IMG/VR virus record: IMGVR_UViG_3300043449_001629
Coordinates: 1 to 40,871 of that record
Source of the DNA: a virus
DNA: 40,871 bases
Strand: one strand, 5' to 3'
Below the pieces are notes generated by a model, which saw only the letters and a list, made by a program, of their open reading frames with translations, ran no database searches and was not told where the DNA came from. Positions within the stretch are counted from its first letter, which is position 1. Each line of letters opens with the position of its first letter. A program made the position numbers and the translations under genes. Of this stretch, positions 17,743 through 26,214 are shown in pieces.

Positions 17743-18270
17743 CTATCTTAGAAATTCATTGATATCTAAATTGTATTTAATCGAATCTATTTTGTGAACT
17801 CCAATAAGATAGAGACAATAACTAGCCACACTAGACCCTCTTCCTACACCCCATAATATCTTATTTTCCCTCATTTGATCAACCAAAAACTTTAAGAAAC
17901 ATAAAACTGTTATCATATTATGCTTTTTAAAAAGAATCAGTTCACTTTTTACTCGTTCAGTTTCATTATCATTTATACATACCGAATAAAGATACTCTTC
18001 GATGTTAAAATTCTTATATTCGTCGGGCATGAACCAATTAGACTGGCATAGATTATTATATTCTGTAAGAGAAATTTCGCTACCTAAATTTTGACTAGGT
18101 AGCGGCCAGTCTATTAAATTATTATCTGCAACAAATTGGAGATAATTTATAATATCAGAATCATTAAAATCAACCTTTGCTTGGTTAATTTTATTTAGAT
18201 TTCCACGATATATCTCAAGTATTAAATCATTACTAGAAAATATAGGCTCGTTAAGCTGGTTTAGTTTCAT
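17743..18270 (-). CDS. DnaE (Pol III alpha) palm-fragment-like protein
   Basis: 175 residues from ATG 18270, with GAGG 8 nt upstream and a 20-bp overlap with the preceding gene. The C-terminal 40 residues (ILWGVGRGSSVASYCLYLIG then IDSIKYNLDINEFLR) closely follow the bacterial DNA polymerase III alpha motif GPGRGSAAGSLVAYLLGIT with DPIKYDLLFERFL. The protein ends there, before the catalytic aspartates of the palm, so it cannot be a polymerase alone. The N-terminal 130 residues are helical and unassigned. It may be a relic or a domain that interacts with the replication machinery. Confidence 0.65.
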   Translation of the reverse strand: MKLNQLNEPIFSSNDLILEIYRGNLNKINQAKVDFNDSDIINYLQFVADNNLIDWPLPSQNLGSEISLTEYNNLCQSNWFMPDEYKNFNIEEYLYSVCINDNETERVKSELILFKKHNMITVLCFLKFLVDQMRENKILWGVGRGSSVASYCLYLIGVHKIDSIKYNLDINEFLR

Positions 18271-18901
18271 CCTTTCCGCCTCGAATAATTTCAAATTTAC
18301 TCTTTTTAACATCTAAACTTTTAGCTTTTTCAATTTCAGTTTCAAAATGTTCATCCCACTTAAATTCACCAGCATAAATGTCTTCACCTTTAATAACTTC
18401 GTCATATGTAGCAGTATCTGGTCTCATCCACCAGGGTTGGCTTTTAATATCCTCATCTTCCCACCAGTCATCTTTTTCTGGTAAAAGTACATGAAGCTCG
18501 GGTGAATGATTATCGATAGTATAACGAACATTTCGTCCTAAGTCGCTAGAAATTTTAACATATTCAATTGAGAGATCATCTCCTACGATAGCCATTAACT
18601 TAGAAAAAATTACTGATCCTAGTGTTTGATCATTAAGCAAATCTGGAAGCTCAATAAAATTGTTTTCTATAGGTGGACGCTTTTCGATAAAATCTTTCTT
18701 ACCAATAACAATATTATTGGTTAACAAGATATCAAAAAACATTTGAACTTTTTCAAATGCAACATCATGTAGAATTGGATTTGATGCTACAGTGTCAAAT
18801 CCAACTTCAAAGTTATAATGGTTGATTAATAGTAAGTCGTCAACAAACACCATACAGTTGCAGTTAACGGACCAGGAGTGTGGGATAATTTCTTCAGTCA
18901 T
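18251..18901 (-). CDS. conserved phage protein of unknown function
   Basis: 216 residues, acidic, with a Trp-rich patch (DDWWEDEDIKSQPWWMRPD) and a charged C-terminus (KKSKFEIIRGG then KDETKPA). The N-terminus MTEEIIPHSWSVNCNCMVFV precedes mixed alpha/beta sequence. It is the first gene of an operon running to the clamp loader, with a sigma70 promoter whose -10 ends 6 nt before the ATG and no ribosome site, implying a leaderless message. No domain recognised. Confidence 0.6.
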   Translation of the reverse strand: MTEEIIPHSWSVNCNCMVFVDDLLLINHYNFEVGFDTVASNPILHDVAFEKVQMFFDILLTNNIVIGKKDFIEKRPPIENNFIELPDLLNDQTLGSVIFSKLMAIVGDDLSIEYVKISSDLGRNVRYTIDNHSPELHVLLPEKDDWWEDEDIKSQPWWMRPDTATYDEVIKGEDIYAGEFKWDEHFETEIEKAKSLDVKKSKFEIIRGGKDETKPA

Positions 18902-18907
18902 AAAAAT

Positions 18908-18936
18908 AGTTTAGCATACAGCAACAAAGAAGTCAA
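18908..18936 (-). promoter_or_regulatory. sigma70-type promoter, leaderless layout
   Basis: TTGACT (18931-18936), 17 nt, TAAACT (18908-18913), 6 nt, ATG. It begins the operon 18901 down to 15354, which carries the DnaE fragment, GroES-like, MazG and clamp-loader genes. Confidence 0.65.
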
Positions 18937-19167
18937 TTAGTCGATTTTGATAAGATCGTCAAACGGAGTATCGTCGTTAGGTCTAAGTGATTTCTCGACA
19001 AGTCTTCTTTGTTGTTCCCATTTATATCCGTCAATCATCATAGCTATTTGTTGAGCAGCGCCCGGAACAAACCTAATAGCCTGGAAATACTTACGAGAAA
19101 GTTCGTTGATCTTGTTTTCTAATTCTTGATCAGTAAGTCCAGTAATATTAGGCTGTAAAGGATGCAT
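18937..19167 (-). CDS. small conserved helical protein
   Basis: 76 residues: MHPLQPNITGLTDQELENKI then NELSRKYFQA, predicted as two long helices with basic and acidic faces. The ATG shares its A with the TAA of the upstream structural gene, so it is coupled to that gene. I have an impression that similar short proteins occur in marine T4-like phages next to structural genes, but I know no function. Confidence 0.55.
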   Translation of the reverse strand: MHPLQPNITGLTDQELENKINELSRKYFQAIRFVPGAAQQIAMMIDGYKWEQQRRLVEKSLRPNDDTPFDDLIKID

Positions 19168-19748
19168 TATGTAAATTTTCCAAGATAATCACAGAATACA
19201 GTACTACCGCTGTCTCTTGTCCAAAACTCAAAAATAATCGGATTAGTAGAACTATCTACAAGGAACGATGCTCCAGCTGGAATTCTAGAACTTTTTAGAA
19301 TTGTTGATGCACCATCGATTACAAACTTTACATATCTACTAGTGTTATCTGCAGTTAGCTCTACAGTGATTTTAGAAAGATCGGTTATAGCAGGAAATCC
19401 TGTAATAGTAAATGTTACAGGATCATCAACGTTTCCATAATTTACAACAAATGCTTGGTAATGCCCGCTTTTGTAATCAATTGTTGTAGAACTATTTACA
19501 GGGCCTGCATCATAAACTTTTTGCGAAACTGCAAGAAGATTTACATTAGTGATTGTATTATTGTTAAAATCAACAGTACCGACATCTAGTCTAGCAGTAT
19601 TCATTTGGAGATCTTCTATATCTCCTTTTGCTGTTGCAAAGTTATTCTTTATAATAGAAAAGTTATCACGAAATCCTTGACTATCGTTATCTTTTCCTGC
19701 GATAGGATATGTTGCGTCAATACTTATAAAATCAATATTACTAGCCAT
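19167..19748 (-). CDS. virion structural/fibre-associated protein
   Basis: 193 residues from ATG 19748 (MASNIDFISIDATYPIAGKD), which overlaps the stop of the giant upstream gene by 8 bp. The segment NDSQGFRDNFSIIKNNFATA resembles the RxAFxKxNxNF motif of the fibre genes here. The remainder is beta-rich (TVDFNNNTITNVNLLAVSQ, PVTFTITGFPAITDLSKITV). A late-type promoter lies inside the upstream gene's last codons. Likely a fibre or baseplate accessory. Confidence 0.6.
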   Translation of the reverse strand: MASNIDFISIDATYPIAGKDNDSQGFRDNFSIIKNNFATAKGDIEDLQMNTARLDVGTVDFNNNTITNVNLLAVSQKVYDAGPVNSSTTIDYKSGHYQAFVVNYGNVDDPVTFTITGFPAITDLSKITVELTADNTSRYVKFVIDGASTILKSSRIPAGASFLVDSSTNPIIFEFWTRDSGSTVFCDYLGKFT

Positions 19749-22700
19749 TAATAATCTCTCTTGCTCCAAATGCGATATATTTATCGCCTTGTTCATCCTT
19801 AACAGAATCAATTATGATTCTATCAACGGTGAAGTCTATACTCTTAAAATCAACACCTAAATTCTTTATATTGTTAATAATTCTATCACCATTGCCTGGT
19901 TTAACATAACACAATACAATACCTTTAACATAACGTTCTGCAATACCACTAAAAGACTGTGGAGTTCTCATCCATAGTGGACGGAAGTTCTTTTCTGTTT
20001 CCCCTAGTTTTGAAATCTCACCTCTAATATTAGTGGTGCTATTTCCGAAAACGTTGCTTTTATTAATGTCACTAACTAGTTGTCCAGAAAAATCAGCAGT
20101 CATGATGTTATCCTGCATCCAAATACGGTTCAAAATATCTAAATTAGATTGTGCTATGTTATTATCAGTTATTTCACTATCCCAAAGATCTCTTGTACTT
20201 TGGTTAACAGTAATTGGAGAATCAGTGAATCTAGTTATTATTTCCTTAGAAACACTTCCTTTACTGTTTTCGAGATCGTCAATGACTTCAACATAAACAG
20301 CCTCATATATTACTTTATTAGTTCCAGGAGTTTTAGCAACAGCTTTCTTTACCCTTCCAAATCGATATTTTTTTCTAGAACTTCTTCCTAGTGCAGCAGC
20401 ATATTCTTCTGCTTTTCTAGTTTCAATTCCTGCATAGACTAACATTTTTAATTGGGATTGAATACCAAATTCTGGATCAGTTGGTCTATATAATAAATTA
20501 TATTCGAAGATATCGGTATTACTGAAGAATCCACTAAGTGTTTCTCTCTTTTCGCGACTAAGGAATGGCTTAACAAATATATTACTGTAAAGTAAATCAT
20601 TTGGTGTAGTTACAGTTACAGTGAATATCTTTGTAACAGCACTATACTGGAATTGATCTTGTGCAAGCACAATAAAAGTAAACTGTCTATCAATAGTTGT
20701 GCTACCTCTATCAATTGTAGTTGTAGCTCCGTCAAATGTTGTTAAGCCTGGGGTATCTTCTGTAGCATATTGATTAACTTTTCCTTGTATTGTTCCATCA
20801 CTAACAAGAGTTAACCCAGGGGGTAGTTTACCTCCAACTAATGAATAACTTAATGTAGCATTTGGAACAGTTGTAACGGCTTCTACGTTAAGCTCACTAA
20901 TAAAGTTAGCAGGAATAGTTCCTAAATCGCCAGCAGTAATAAATCTAATAGTGCTATCAATTTCTCCCATTATATCAATGGTGAATGTTTTAGCAGAACT
21001 TACAAGATAGTTGAACAAGAATTTTTGTCCTGCAGGTATATCCTGTAGTATTAATGTATTAAGTGTTACAGTATTGTTTATAGGATCAATAGCAGTTATA
21101 ATTGATCCGGGAGTAATATACTTTGCTCCCGGTGGTTGGGTTACTAAACTGTTCAGCTGTAAGTTTAAAACATCGTTAAGATAAAGGATATTTCTTCCTG
21201 CCTTACTTGTATTTTTTGACAGTTTAGCATAAGTGTGAAGAGGATTATTGTTATCGTAGTTTATAGCTCTAACACTAAATTTATAAGTTTTAGTCACAGC
21301 CGGTTGATATGGAACATCTCCATAAATCTCACCTGTGATTTGGTCTAACCTCATCCCTGGCGGAAGTTGACTAGGTGTCCCGTCGTTATTAACAGGATCT
21401 AATACATATGCTAGTTGTCCACTTAGTGTAGATGAATCATATACATCTAAGTATGTTGTTATATAGTTATTAGCTCTTCTACGTCCAAGATAGCTAGGTG
21501 TTAACCAGAATGGAGCACGTATTGGCGTAGAATCAGCAGTAAATGTACTGTTTCCAACGTTCATGTATGTAACGTCTGCTCTGAAGAAGTCATCACCTAC
21601 TAAGAATATACGGAATCTTCGGTCACTATAGTTTATGCCGTCTGTAACTCTAACAATGAATTGATAATAGCGGTTAATTTTTCTTGGTGAAACACTGGCA
21701 TCACTGTAATCGTAAAACACAGTGTCATATAAGAAACTATCAAATCCGTTATATGGTCTAACGCCATAGTCGTAGCCATACTTATCGTAGAGTTGCATAT
21801 CGTAATTACCGTTGAATTCAACTTGTTCGTTTGCTAACAACGCTTCAGTGAATCCAGATATTACACCATCCTCTGACAATGTTAATCCAGGCGGTAATAC
21901 ACCTCCACGAGGTGGAATATAGTATTTTAATTTAGATCCTGTAGCAGTATCGGAATCAACAGCATTAAGTTGATAGTTAACATATTGATTATCTAGTACA
22001 TACAGATTGCTATGATAGCGAGTATACTTGAATAGTAATTCGGTACCGTTTGGAATAACACCAATTAAAGGTTTACTTAGTGTTAATGTTTTAGTAATAG
22101 AGTTAATACTTACAACCGATGTACTTAATGCTATAGAATTAGGATAGTCTGGACATGTTACAACACTGTCTCTTTGTATATCAATCACTGAGGTAAGTTT
22201 AATTGCTGTATTACCTGTAACAGCTATGATATCGAGTATTCCAATTTCTTCATCAGTTCTAGTGCCTCTAGTTCCTATTTCTAAATCACCGGTGGGAGTT
22301 TCCCACACAGGACTATCGGGCCCGTCAACTGTTAGGGTATATGTTCGATCAGAGAAACCGTCTGCATTTCTTGCTCTTAAAACAAATCGAAATTGCTTAA
22401 TATTTTCAACTTCAAAAGGAACACCAGTAATTGTTAATCCCTCAATTCTCATACCTCTTGGTATTTGACCTGAAATTACTTCTAAGCTGATATCACCAGG
22501 AAATTTAAATTCACCGTTAGGTAATAATGGCTCTTCGTAATACGTAGGACCAAGTATATAAGGGTACCTTGGCAAGTTTACATCATCGGGATCAACAGTA
22601 ATAAAGTATGCATAAATTCCGCCTGGGTATTCTGGTGTTTTACAAAATCGACCATTATGTTCATCTAAGTCACCTAGCCCAGATTGATAAACAAAGTCTT

Positions 22701-23556
22701 CTATAAAAGTTCCATCTGGTAAGGTATGGTTTTCTCTTTGAACTTCTGTTAAACGATAACTGCTTTTCATAACTTTTAATGCAGGATTACCTTGTATTCT
22801 AAGTTTTCCAGTAGCAGGATCAGTTTCAGTTTGTGGTAAAGGATCAGCATATCCAAATGGTCCATATATAGGGTTTCCATCAAATGCATATCCTATTATG
22901 GGACTATGCTTAGTTGGATCCTTACTGTACAACAATCTTGGATCTGACTGATAAAAAAACTTTCTATCACTCTCAATAACACCAGATCCATCTACAAAAT
23001 AGTCATTTGCGGGATACTGATTCGGGCCAATGCTGTAAGGTAAGCCACCTAATATCTCCTGGCATGGCATTATGTAAGAGTTTTCTGTGTAATACTTTTC
23101 ACCCATACGAACAATTCTATTAGTTTTAGGGCTTTTAAATGGAACACCGTTAATTGCTACACCAAAAAACTCATCTACAACAAATGGTTGAAGATTGTTG
23201 TCTTTGTCCTTATAGAAGTTTCTTCTTGGAACTACAGTTGTACTCTCACCGTCGATTGTAATTTGATCTCTTGGAAATTTAAAAACATAAGACTGTGCTT
23301 TTGGACTATATCTAGTACAATCAGCACCTTCTCCTAACCAAGGAGTTTGTGCTAAACCTATACTTTGTATCCAGAAGAACTTATCGTTACTATAATTTGG
23401 TAATATTGTTGAATCGACAAAATTTTCAAAATTTATAGTTTCAACAGTACTTCTATCTTCATTATCAAAAACTAAGACTGGAATAGTTGTTTGTCGTCGT
23501 TCTTGTATTATTCCTAAACTAGTTCTCGAAGGATAAGTCCATTGTGGTTTAGCCAT
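19741..23556 (-). CDS. giant virion protein with YHYH and Ig-like (He_PIG) domains
   Basis: 1271 residues from ATG 23556. Residues about 218-310 form a YHYH domain: GYAFDGNPIYGP at 222-233, later LDEHNGRFCKTPEYPGGIY. Several putative Ig-like modules follow, each with the PPGLTL or PRGMRI signature (GQIPRGMRIEGLTITGVPF, LPPGLTLSEDGVISG, KLPPGLTLVSDGTIQG). The C-terminal 250 residues are helical and end in a GDKYIAFGAREI segment. Similar large YHYH/Ig proteins are structural in marine T4-like phages, so a fibre or baseplate role is likely. The Ig-like modules probably contact host surface sugars. Confidence 0.8.
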   Translation of the reverse strand: MAKPQWTYPSRTSLGIIQERRQTTIPVLVFDNEDRSTVETINFENFVDSTILPNYSNDKFFWIQSIGLAQTPWLGEGADCTRYSPKAQSYVFKFPRDQITIDGESTTVVPRRNFYKDKDNNLQPFVVDEFFGVAINGVPFKSPKTNRIVRMGEKYYTENSYIMPCQEILGGLPYSIGPNQYPANDYFVDGSGVIESDRKFFYQSDPRLLYSKDPTKHSPIIGYAFDGNPIYGPFGYADPLPQTETDPATGKLRIQGNPALKVMKSSYRLTEVQRENHTLPDGTFIEDFVYQSGLGDLDEHNGRFCKTPEYPGGIYAYFITVDPDDVNLPRYPYILGPTYYEEPLLPNGEFKFPGDISLEVISGQIPRGMRIEGLTITGVPFEVENIKQFRFVLRARNADGFSDRTYTLTVDGPDSPVWETPTGDLEIGTRGTRTDEEIGILDIIAVTGNTAIKLTSVIDIQRDSVVTCPDYPNSIALSTSVVSINSITKTLTLSKPLIGVIPNGTELLFKYTRYHSNLYVLDNQYVNYQLNAVDSDTATGSKLKYYIPPRGGVLPPGLTLSEDGVISGFTEALLANEQVEFNGNYDMQLYDKYGYDYGVRPYNGFDSFLYDTVFYDYSDASVSPRKINRYYQFIVRVTDGINYSDRRFRIFLVGDDFFRADVTYMNVGNSTFTADSTPIRAPFWLTPSYLGRRRANNYITTYLDVYDSSTLSGQLAYVLDPVNNDGTPSQLPPGMRLDQITGEIYGDVPYQPAVTKTYKFSVRAINYDNNNPLHTYAKLSKNTSKAGRNILYLNDVLNLQLNSLVTQPPGAKYITPGSIITAIDPINNTVTLNTLILQDIPAGQKFLFNYLVSSAKTFTIDIMGEIDSTIRFITAGDLGTIPANFISELNVEAVTTVPNATLSYSLVGGKLPPGLTLVSDGTIQGKVNQYATEDTPGLTTFDGATTTIDRGSTTIDRQFTFIVLAQDQFQYSAVTKIFTVTVTTPNDLLYSNIFVKPFLSREKRETLSGFFSNTDIFEYNLLYRPTDPEFGIQSQLKMLVYAGIETRKAEEYAAALGRSSRKKYRFGRVKKAVAKTPGTNKVIYEAVYVEVIDDLENSKGSVSKEIITRFTDSPITVNQSTRDLWDSEITDNNIAQSNLDILNRIWMQDNIMTADFSGQLVSDINKSNVFGNSTTNIRGEISKLGETEKNFRPLWMRTPQSFSGIAERYVKGIVLCYVKPGNGDRIINNIKNLGVDFKSIDFTVDRIIIDSVKDEQGDKYIAFGAREIING
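19772..19787 (-). promoter_or_regulatory. late-type promoter within a 6-bp inverted repeat
   Basis: GCGATA and TATCGC pair perfectly around AATA; the unit contains GATAAATA (19778-19785) on the minus strand. It lies inside the last codons of the 1271-residue gene and 30 nt before the 193-residue gene. Confidence 0.45.
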
Positions 23557-23566
23557 GTTTTTAATT

Positions 23567-23591
23567 CCTATGCAATATTTATCGCATTAGG
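23567..23591 (-). promoter_or_regulatory. late-type promoter GATAAATA inside an imperfect inverted repeat
   Basis: GATAAATA (23576-23583 minus strand) lies between CCTATGC and GCATTAGG, which pair with one bulged base. It is 19 nt before the 1271-residue gene. Confidence 0.5.
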
Positions 23592-23593
23592 AG

Positions 23594-24481
23594 TTATAAG
23601 ATTACCGGGCCATCAGCCAATGGGCCACCGTCGATAGTAAATTCGGCCGGAGAATACATGGTTCCCATATCAATTACTGTAAGCAATAAAAATAATTGTG
23701 CTGGAGTATATACAACTCCGCTAATTAGACCAAAGTCAAATGTATAAAGAGTGTCATGTATCTGACGAATGTCGTGATCATATACTAACCCTGTAACATT
23801 TCCGGTTAAATTTCCAATTACATCTCCGATAAAATTTCCATAAAATGCATTTGCTGTAACATTTGATGAAGAATCTCCGATAATATCAAACCCGTTTAGA
23901 TTTAAATTACCTGCCAGGGTAGGGTTAGTATCGTTACTTAAGGTATAATCGTTACCTGTAATAGTTAAAGTGGTACCATTGATGCTTGTAGTGATTCCAG
24001 TACCACCAACGAAGCTAATCGACTGTGTTTGGCTACTTGCAACTAATATACCAGTATCACCTCGTACAGTAGTGATCATATTCTTTGTATCAGATATTGT
24101 TAAAGTGTTATCAGTTATAGATGTTGTAATACCTCGATCACCTACAATGTTAAGAGATTGGGTAGGAGTTAAAGCAGTTAATGATCCGTTCTGAGAATTA
24201 ACAGTAACAATCATGTTATAGGTATTTGATATAAGAACATCATTAGGATTACCTGTAATACTAATGCCAGGCCCTGCTGTAAGAGTCTTCAATCTTAAAT
24301 CAACACCGATTTTTTCTTTATATAGAGGTACACCTAATCCTATATTTGATATAGTGTTTGCTTGACCGCCTTGTAACTGAATATCGTAAAAATTTTCGTT
24401 TACTTTTTGGAAGGCAGTACGTAAGTCATCACCTGATCCATCATTTGAACGGTTACCGATGTTAATTATTCTCATTGCCAT
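23594..24481 (-). CDS. tail fibre-like protein with shared N-terminal motif
   Basis: 295 residues from ATG 24481 after AAGGT. It begins MAMRIINIGNRSNDGSGDDL then RTAFQKVNENFYDI, the N-terminal motif shared with the next gene and the 102-residue fibre adaptor. Repeated strands GITTSITDNTLTISDT and GITTSINGTTLTITGN show an internal duplication, and a TANAFYGNFIGDVIGNLTGN stretch resembles fibre shaft repeats. The C-terminus is short and hydrophobic. Probably a fibre or whisker-like trimer. Confidence 0.7.
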   Translation of the reverse strand: MAMRIINIGNRSNDGSGDDLRTAFQKVNENFYDIQLQGGQANTISNIGLGVPLYKEKIGVDLRLKTLTAGPGISITGNPNDVLISNTYNMIVTVNSQNGSLTALTPTQSLNIVGDRGITTSITDNTLTISDTKNMITTVRGDTGILVASSQTQSISFVGGTGITTSINGTTLTITGNDYTLSNDTNPTLAGNLNLNGFDIIGDSSSNVTANAFYGNFIGDVIGNLTGNVTGLVYDHDIRQIHDTLYTFDFGLISGVVYTPAQLFLLLTVIDMGTMYSPAEFTIDGGPLADGPVIL

Positions 24482-24497
24482 AATTGTTTACCTTTTC

Positions 24498-25886
24498 TTA
24501 AGAAATTGTTATTACACCATTGTTATTCCATGCTTGGCCAGGTGAACCAGGCGTAGTAGGCAATTGAGCAGCCCAAGCTTCAAAGAATGTTGTAAAATCA
24601 TTGTAACTTTGGAATGACCCAGTAGGTCCAGTGGGGCCTACTGTTCCTTGTGGACCTTGTATATTTCCGGCCTGTGTCCATCCACCTCCAGTCCATGACC
24701 ATAAATCACCACTGTTACCGACTAGGTAACTGTCGCCTATATTTCCCATATAACCTGATGGATACCCAGGAAGTTCTGTATATGTGTTTACTGATCCCTG
24801 AATTAAAACACCTGGACCCATTTCTCCAGTTGGACCAGTTGGGCCAACATTGCCTGCTAGTCCAGTTGGACCAGTTGCACCTTGTAGTCCCGACGGTCCA
24901 GTTGGACCGATATTTCCTTGCGGACCTTGAATGTTACCGAGATTATCCCACCCGCCGCCCGACCATACCCATAAATCGCCACCGACTAGATATCCATCAC
25001 CTATGTTGCCAAGATATCCTGACGGATACCCAGGAAGCTCAGGAACTGAATTTACTGATCCTTGTATATTAACTGCTGATCCGATTGGACCAGTTGGACC
25101 TATAGGACCAGTAGTACCTTGTGGTCCTTGGATATTACCGAGATTATCCCAACCACTTCCTGACCATACCCATAAATCGCCACCGACTAAGTATCCGTCG
25201 CCTATATTTCCAAGATATCCTGAAGGATAGCCTGGGAGCTCAGGAACTGAATTTACTGATCCTTGTATATTAACTGCTGATCCGATTGGACCAGTTGGAC
25301 CAGTTGGACCGATGTTATTAAGAAATAATGTATCTACATATTCTTTAGTAGTAGCAATTAATGGATTGTCTCCACCTGAGATTGGCCCAGAAAGAATCAA
25401 TTGTCCAGTCATAGTTCCGCCGGCTAACTGTAGGTATCTGCTATCAGCATAACCTTTATTAATAGCAAACGAGTCGATATTAACATTATATTGAGTTGCA
25501 AGTAGTGTGCTAGGGTTAGATAATCTATAAATGGTAAAAGTACCAGCATTTAAATCGTTCGCTAATGCAGGAGCAATGTCGTTTGATAAGTTTGATGCAG
25601 TTGAAATAAATTTCATTTTGGTTGGATCACTATTATCAATAGTGATACCTTGTCCTTCTAATGTTTTAGAAATGTATTTGTTTGCAGCAACATTTGCTAT
25701 AAGAATAGAAGAAGGAACAATTTCATCGGGGCCTTCTCTTAAATTAGTAAAGGATATGCCAGCGCCTTGACCAACTGCCGAATATAACTCATTAAAGTTG
25801 TCATTTATTTTTTTAAACGCTGCTCTAATAGGATCACCAGACGCATCATTGCCTTCGACACCTATATTAACAATTTGTCTACCCAT
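24498..25886 (-). CDS. collagen-like tail fibre protein with triplicated module
   Basis: 462 residues from ATG 25886. It starts MGRQIVNIGVEGNDASGDPI then RAAFKKINDNFNELY, the shared motif. From about residue 195 it alternates collagen-like GPTGPIG/GPQG runs with three copies of a roughly 50-residue module (QGSVNSVPELPGYPSGYLGN then DGYLVGGDLWVWSG). Copies one and two are nearly identical; the third is diverged (ELPGYPSGYMGNIGDSYLVG). The C-terminus is NNGVITIS. The long Gly-X-Y stretches suggest a trimeric shaft; the modules may be binding knobs. Confidence 0.78.
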   Translation of the reverse strand: MGRQIVNIGVEGNDASGDPIRAAFKKINDNFNELYSAVGQGAGISFTNLREGPDEIVPSSILIANVAANKYISKTLEGQGITIDNSDPTKMKFISTASNLSNDIAPALANDLNAGTFTIYRLSNPSTLLATQYNVNIDSFAINKGYADSRYLQLAGGTMTGQLILSGPISGGDNPLIATTKEYVDTLFLNNIGPTGPTGPIGSAVNIQGSVNSVPELPGYPSGYLGNIGDGYLVGGDLWVWSGSGWDNLGNIQGPQGTTGPIGPTGPIGSAVNIQGSVNSVPELPGYPSGYLGNIGDGYLVGGDLWVWSGGGWDNLGNIQGPQGNIGPTGPSGLQGATGPTGLAGNVGPTGPTGEMGPGVLIQGSVNTYTELPGYPSGYMGNIGDSYLVGNSGDLWSWTGGGWTQAGNIQGPQGTVGPTGPTGSFQSYNDFTTFFEAWAAQLPTTPGSPGQAWNNNGVITIS

Positions 25887-25915
25887 TTTGGCTCCAATCC
25901 AACCCTGCTTTACTA

Positions 25916-25935
25916 TATTTATTCCTTAATAAATA
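25916..25935. promoter_or_regulatory. divergent late-type promoters forming one palindrome
   Basis: TATTTATT (25916-25923) and AATAAATA (25928-25935) are perfect complements 4 nt apart. One reads toward the collagen-like fibre gene, the other toward the H1-like gene; the elements are so close that only one polymerase could occupy the site. Confidence 0.55.
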
Positions 25936-25956
25936 AACTCTATAAAGGAGACATCT

Positions 25957-26214
25957 ATGTTTGGATGGTTAAAAAATATTTTCGGTGGCGGCACTCCTAA
26001 GGCAGAGTCGGTAAATGAAATAAAAGTTGAAGAAACTAAAGTTGTAGAAATAAAATCAAAGGCACCTGCTAAGAAGAAGGCACCAGTTAAAAAGACACCT
26101 GCTAAGAAAAAAGAAGCGCCAGTAGCAGAAGCTCCAGCGCCTGTAGTAGATGCAGGTAATGTTGTAGTGCTTGCTCCTAAGAAAAAAGCAGGGCGTCCGA
26201 AGAAGACCGCTTAG
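25957..26214 (+). CDS. histone H1-like Lys/Ala/Pro-rich protein with AT-hook
   Basis: 85 residues on the plus strand, with AAGGAG 7 nt before the ATG and a late-type AATAAATA upstream. After a short aromatic start (MFGWLKNIFGG) the protein becomes KAPAKKKAPVKKTPAKKKEA and ends APKKKAGRPKKTA, an AT-hook core (GRP flanked by lysines). Such tails bind the minor groove of AT-rich DNA. Its 3' end overlaps the end of the UV-endonuclease gene on the other strand by 38 bp. A role in compacting or protecting phage DNA late in infection is inferred from composition. Confidence 0.75.
   Translation: MFGWLKNIFGGGTPKAESVNEIKVEETKVVEIKSKAPAKKKAPVKKTPAKKKEAPVAEAPAPVVDAGNVVVLAPKKKAGRPKKTA

Noticed and set aside
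24640-25300. CRISPR-like array
   Set aside because: The repeats are long in-frame coding modules without spacers of regular length.
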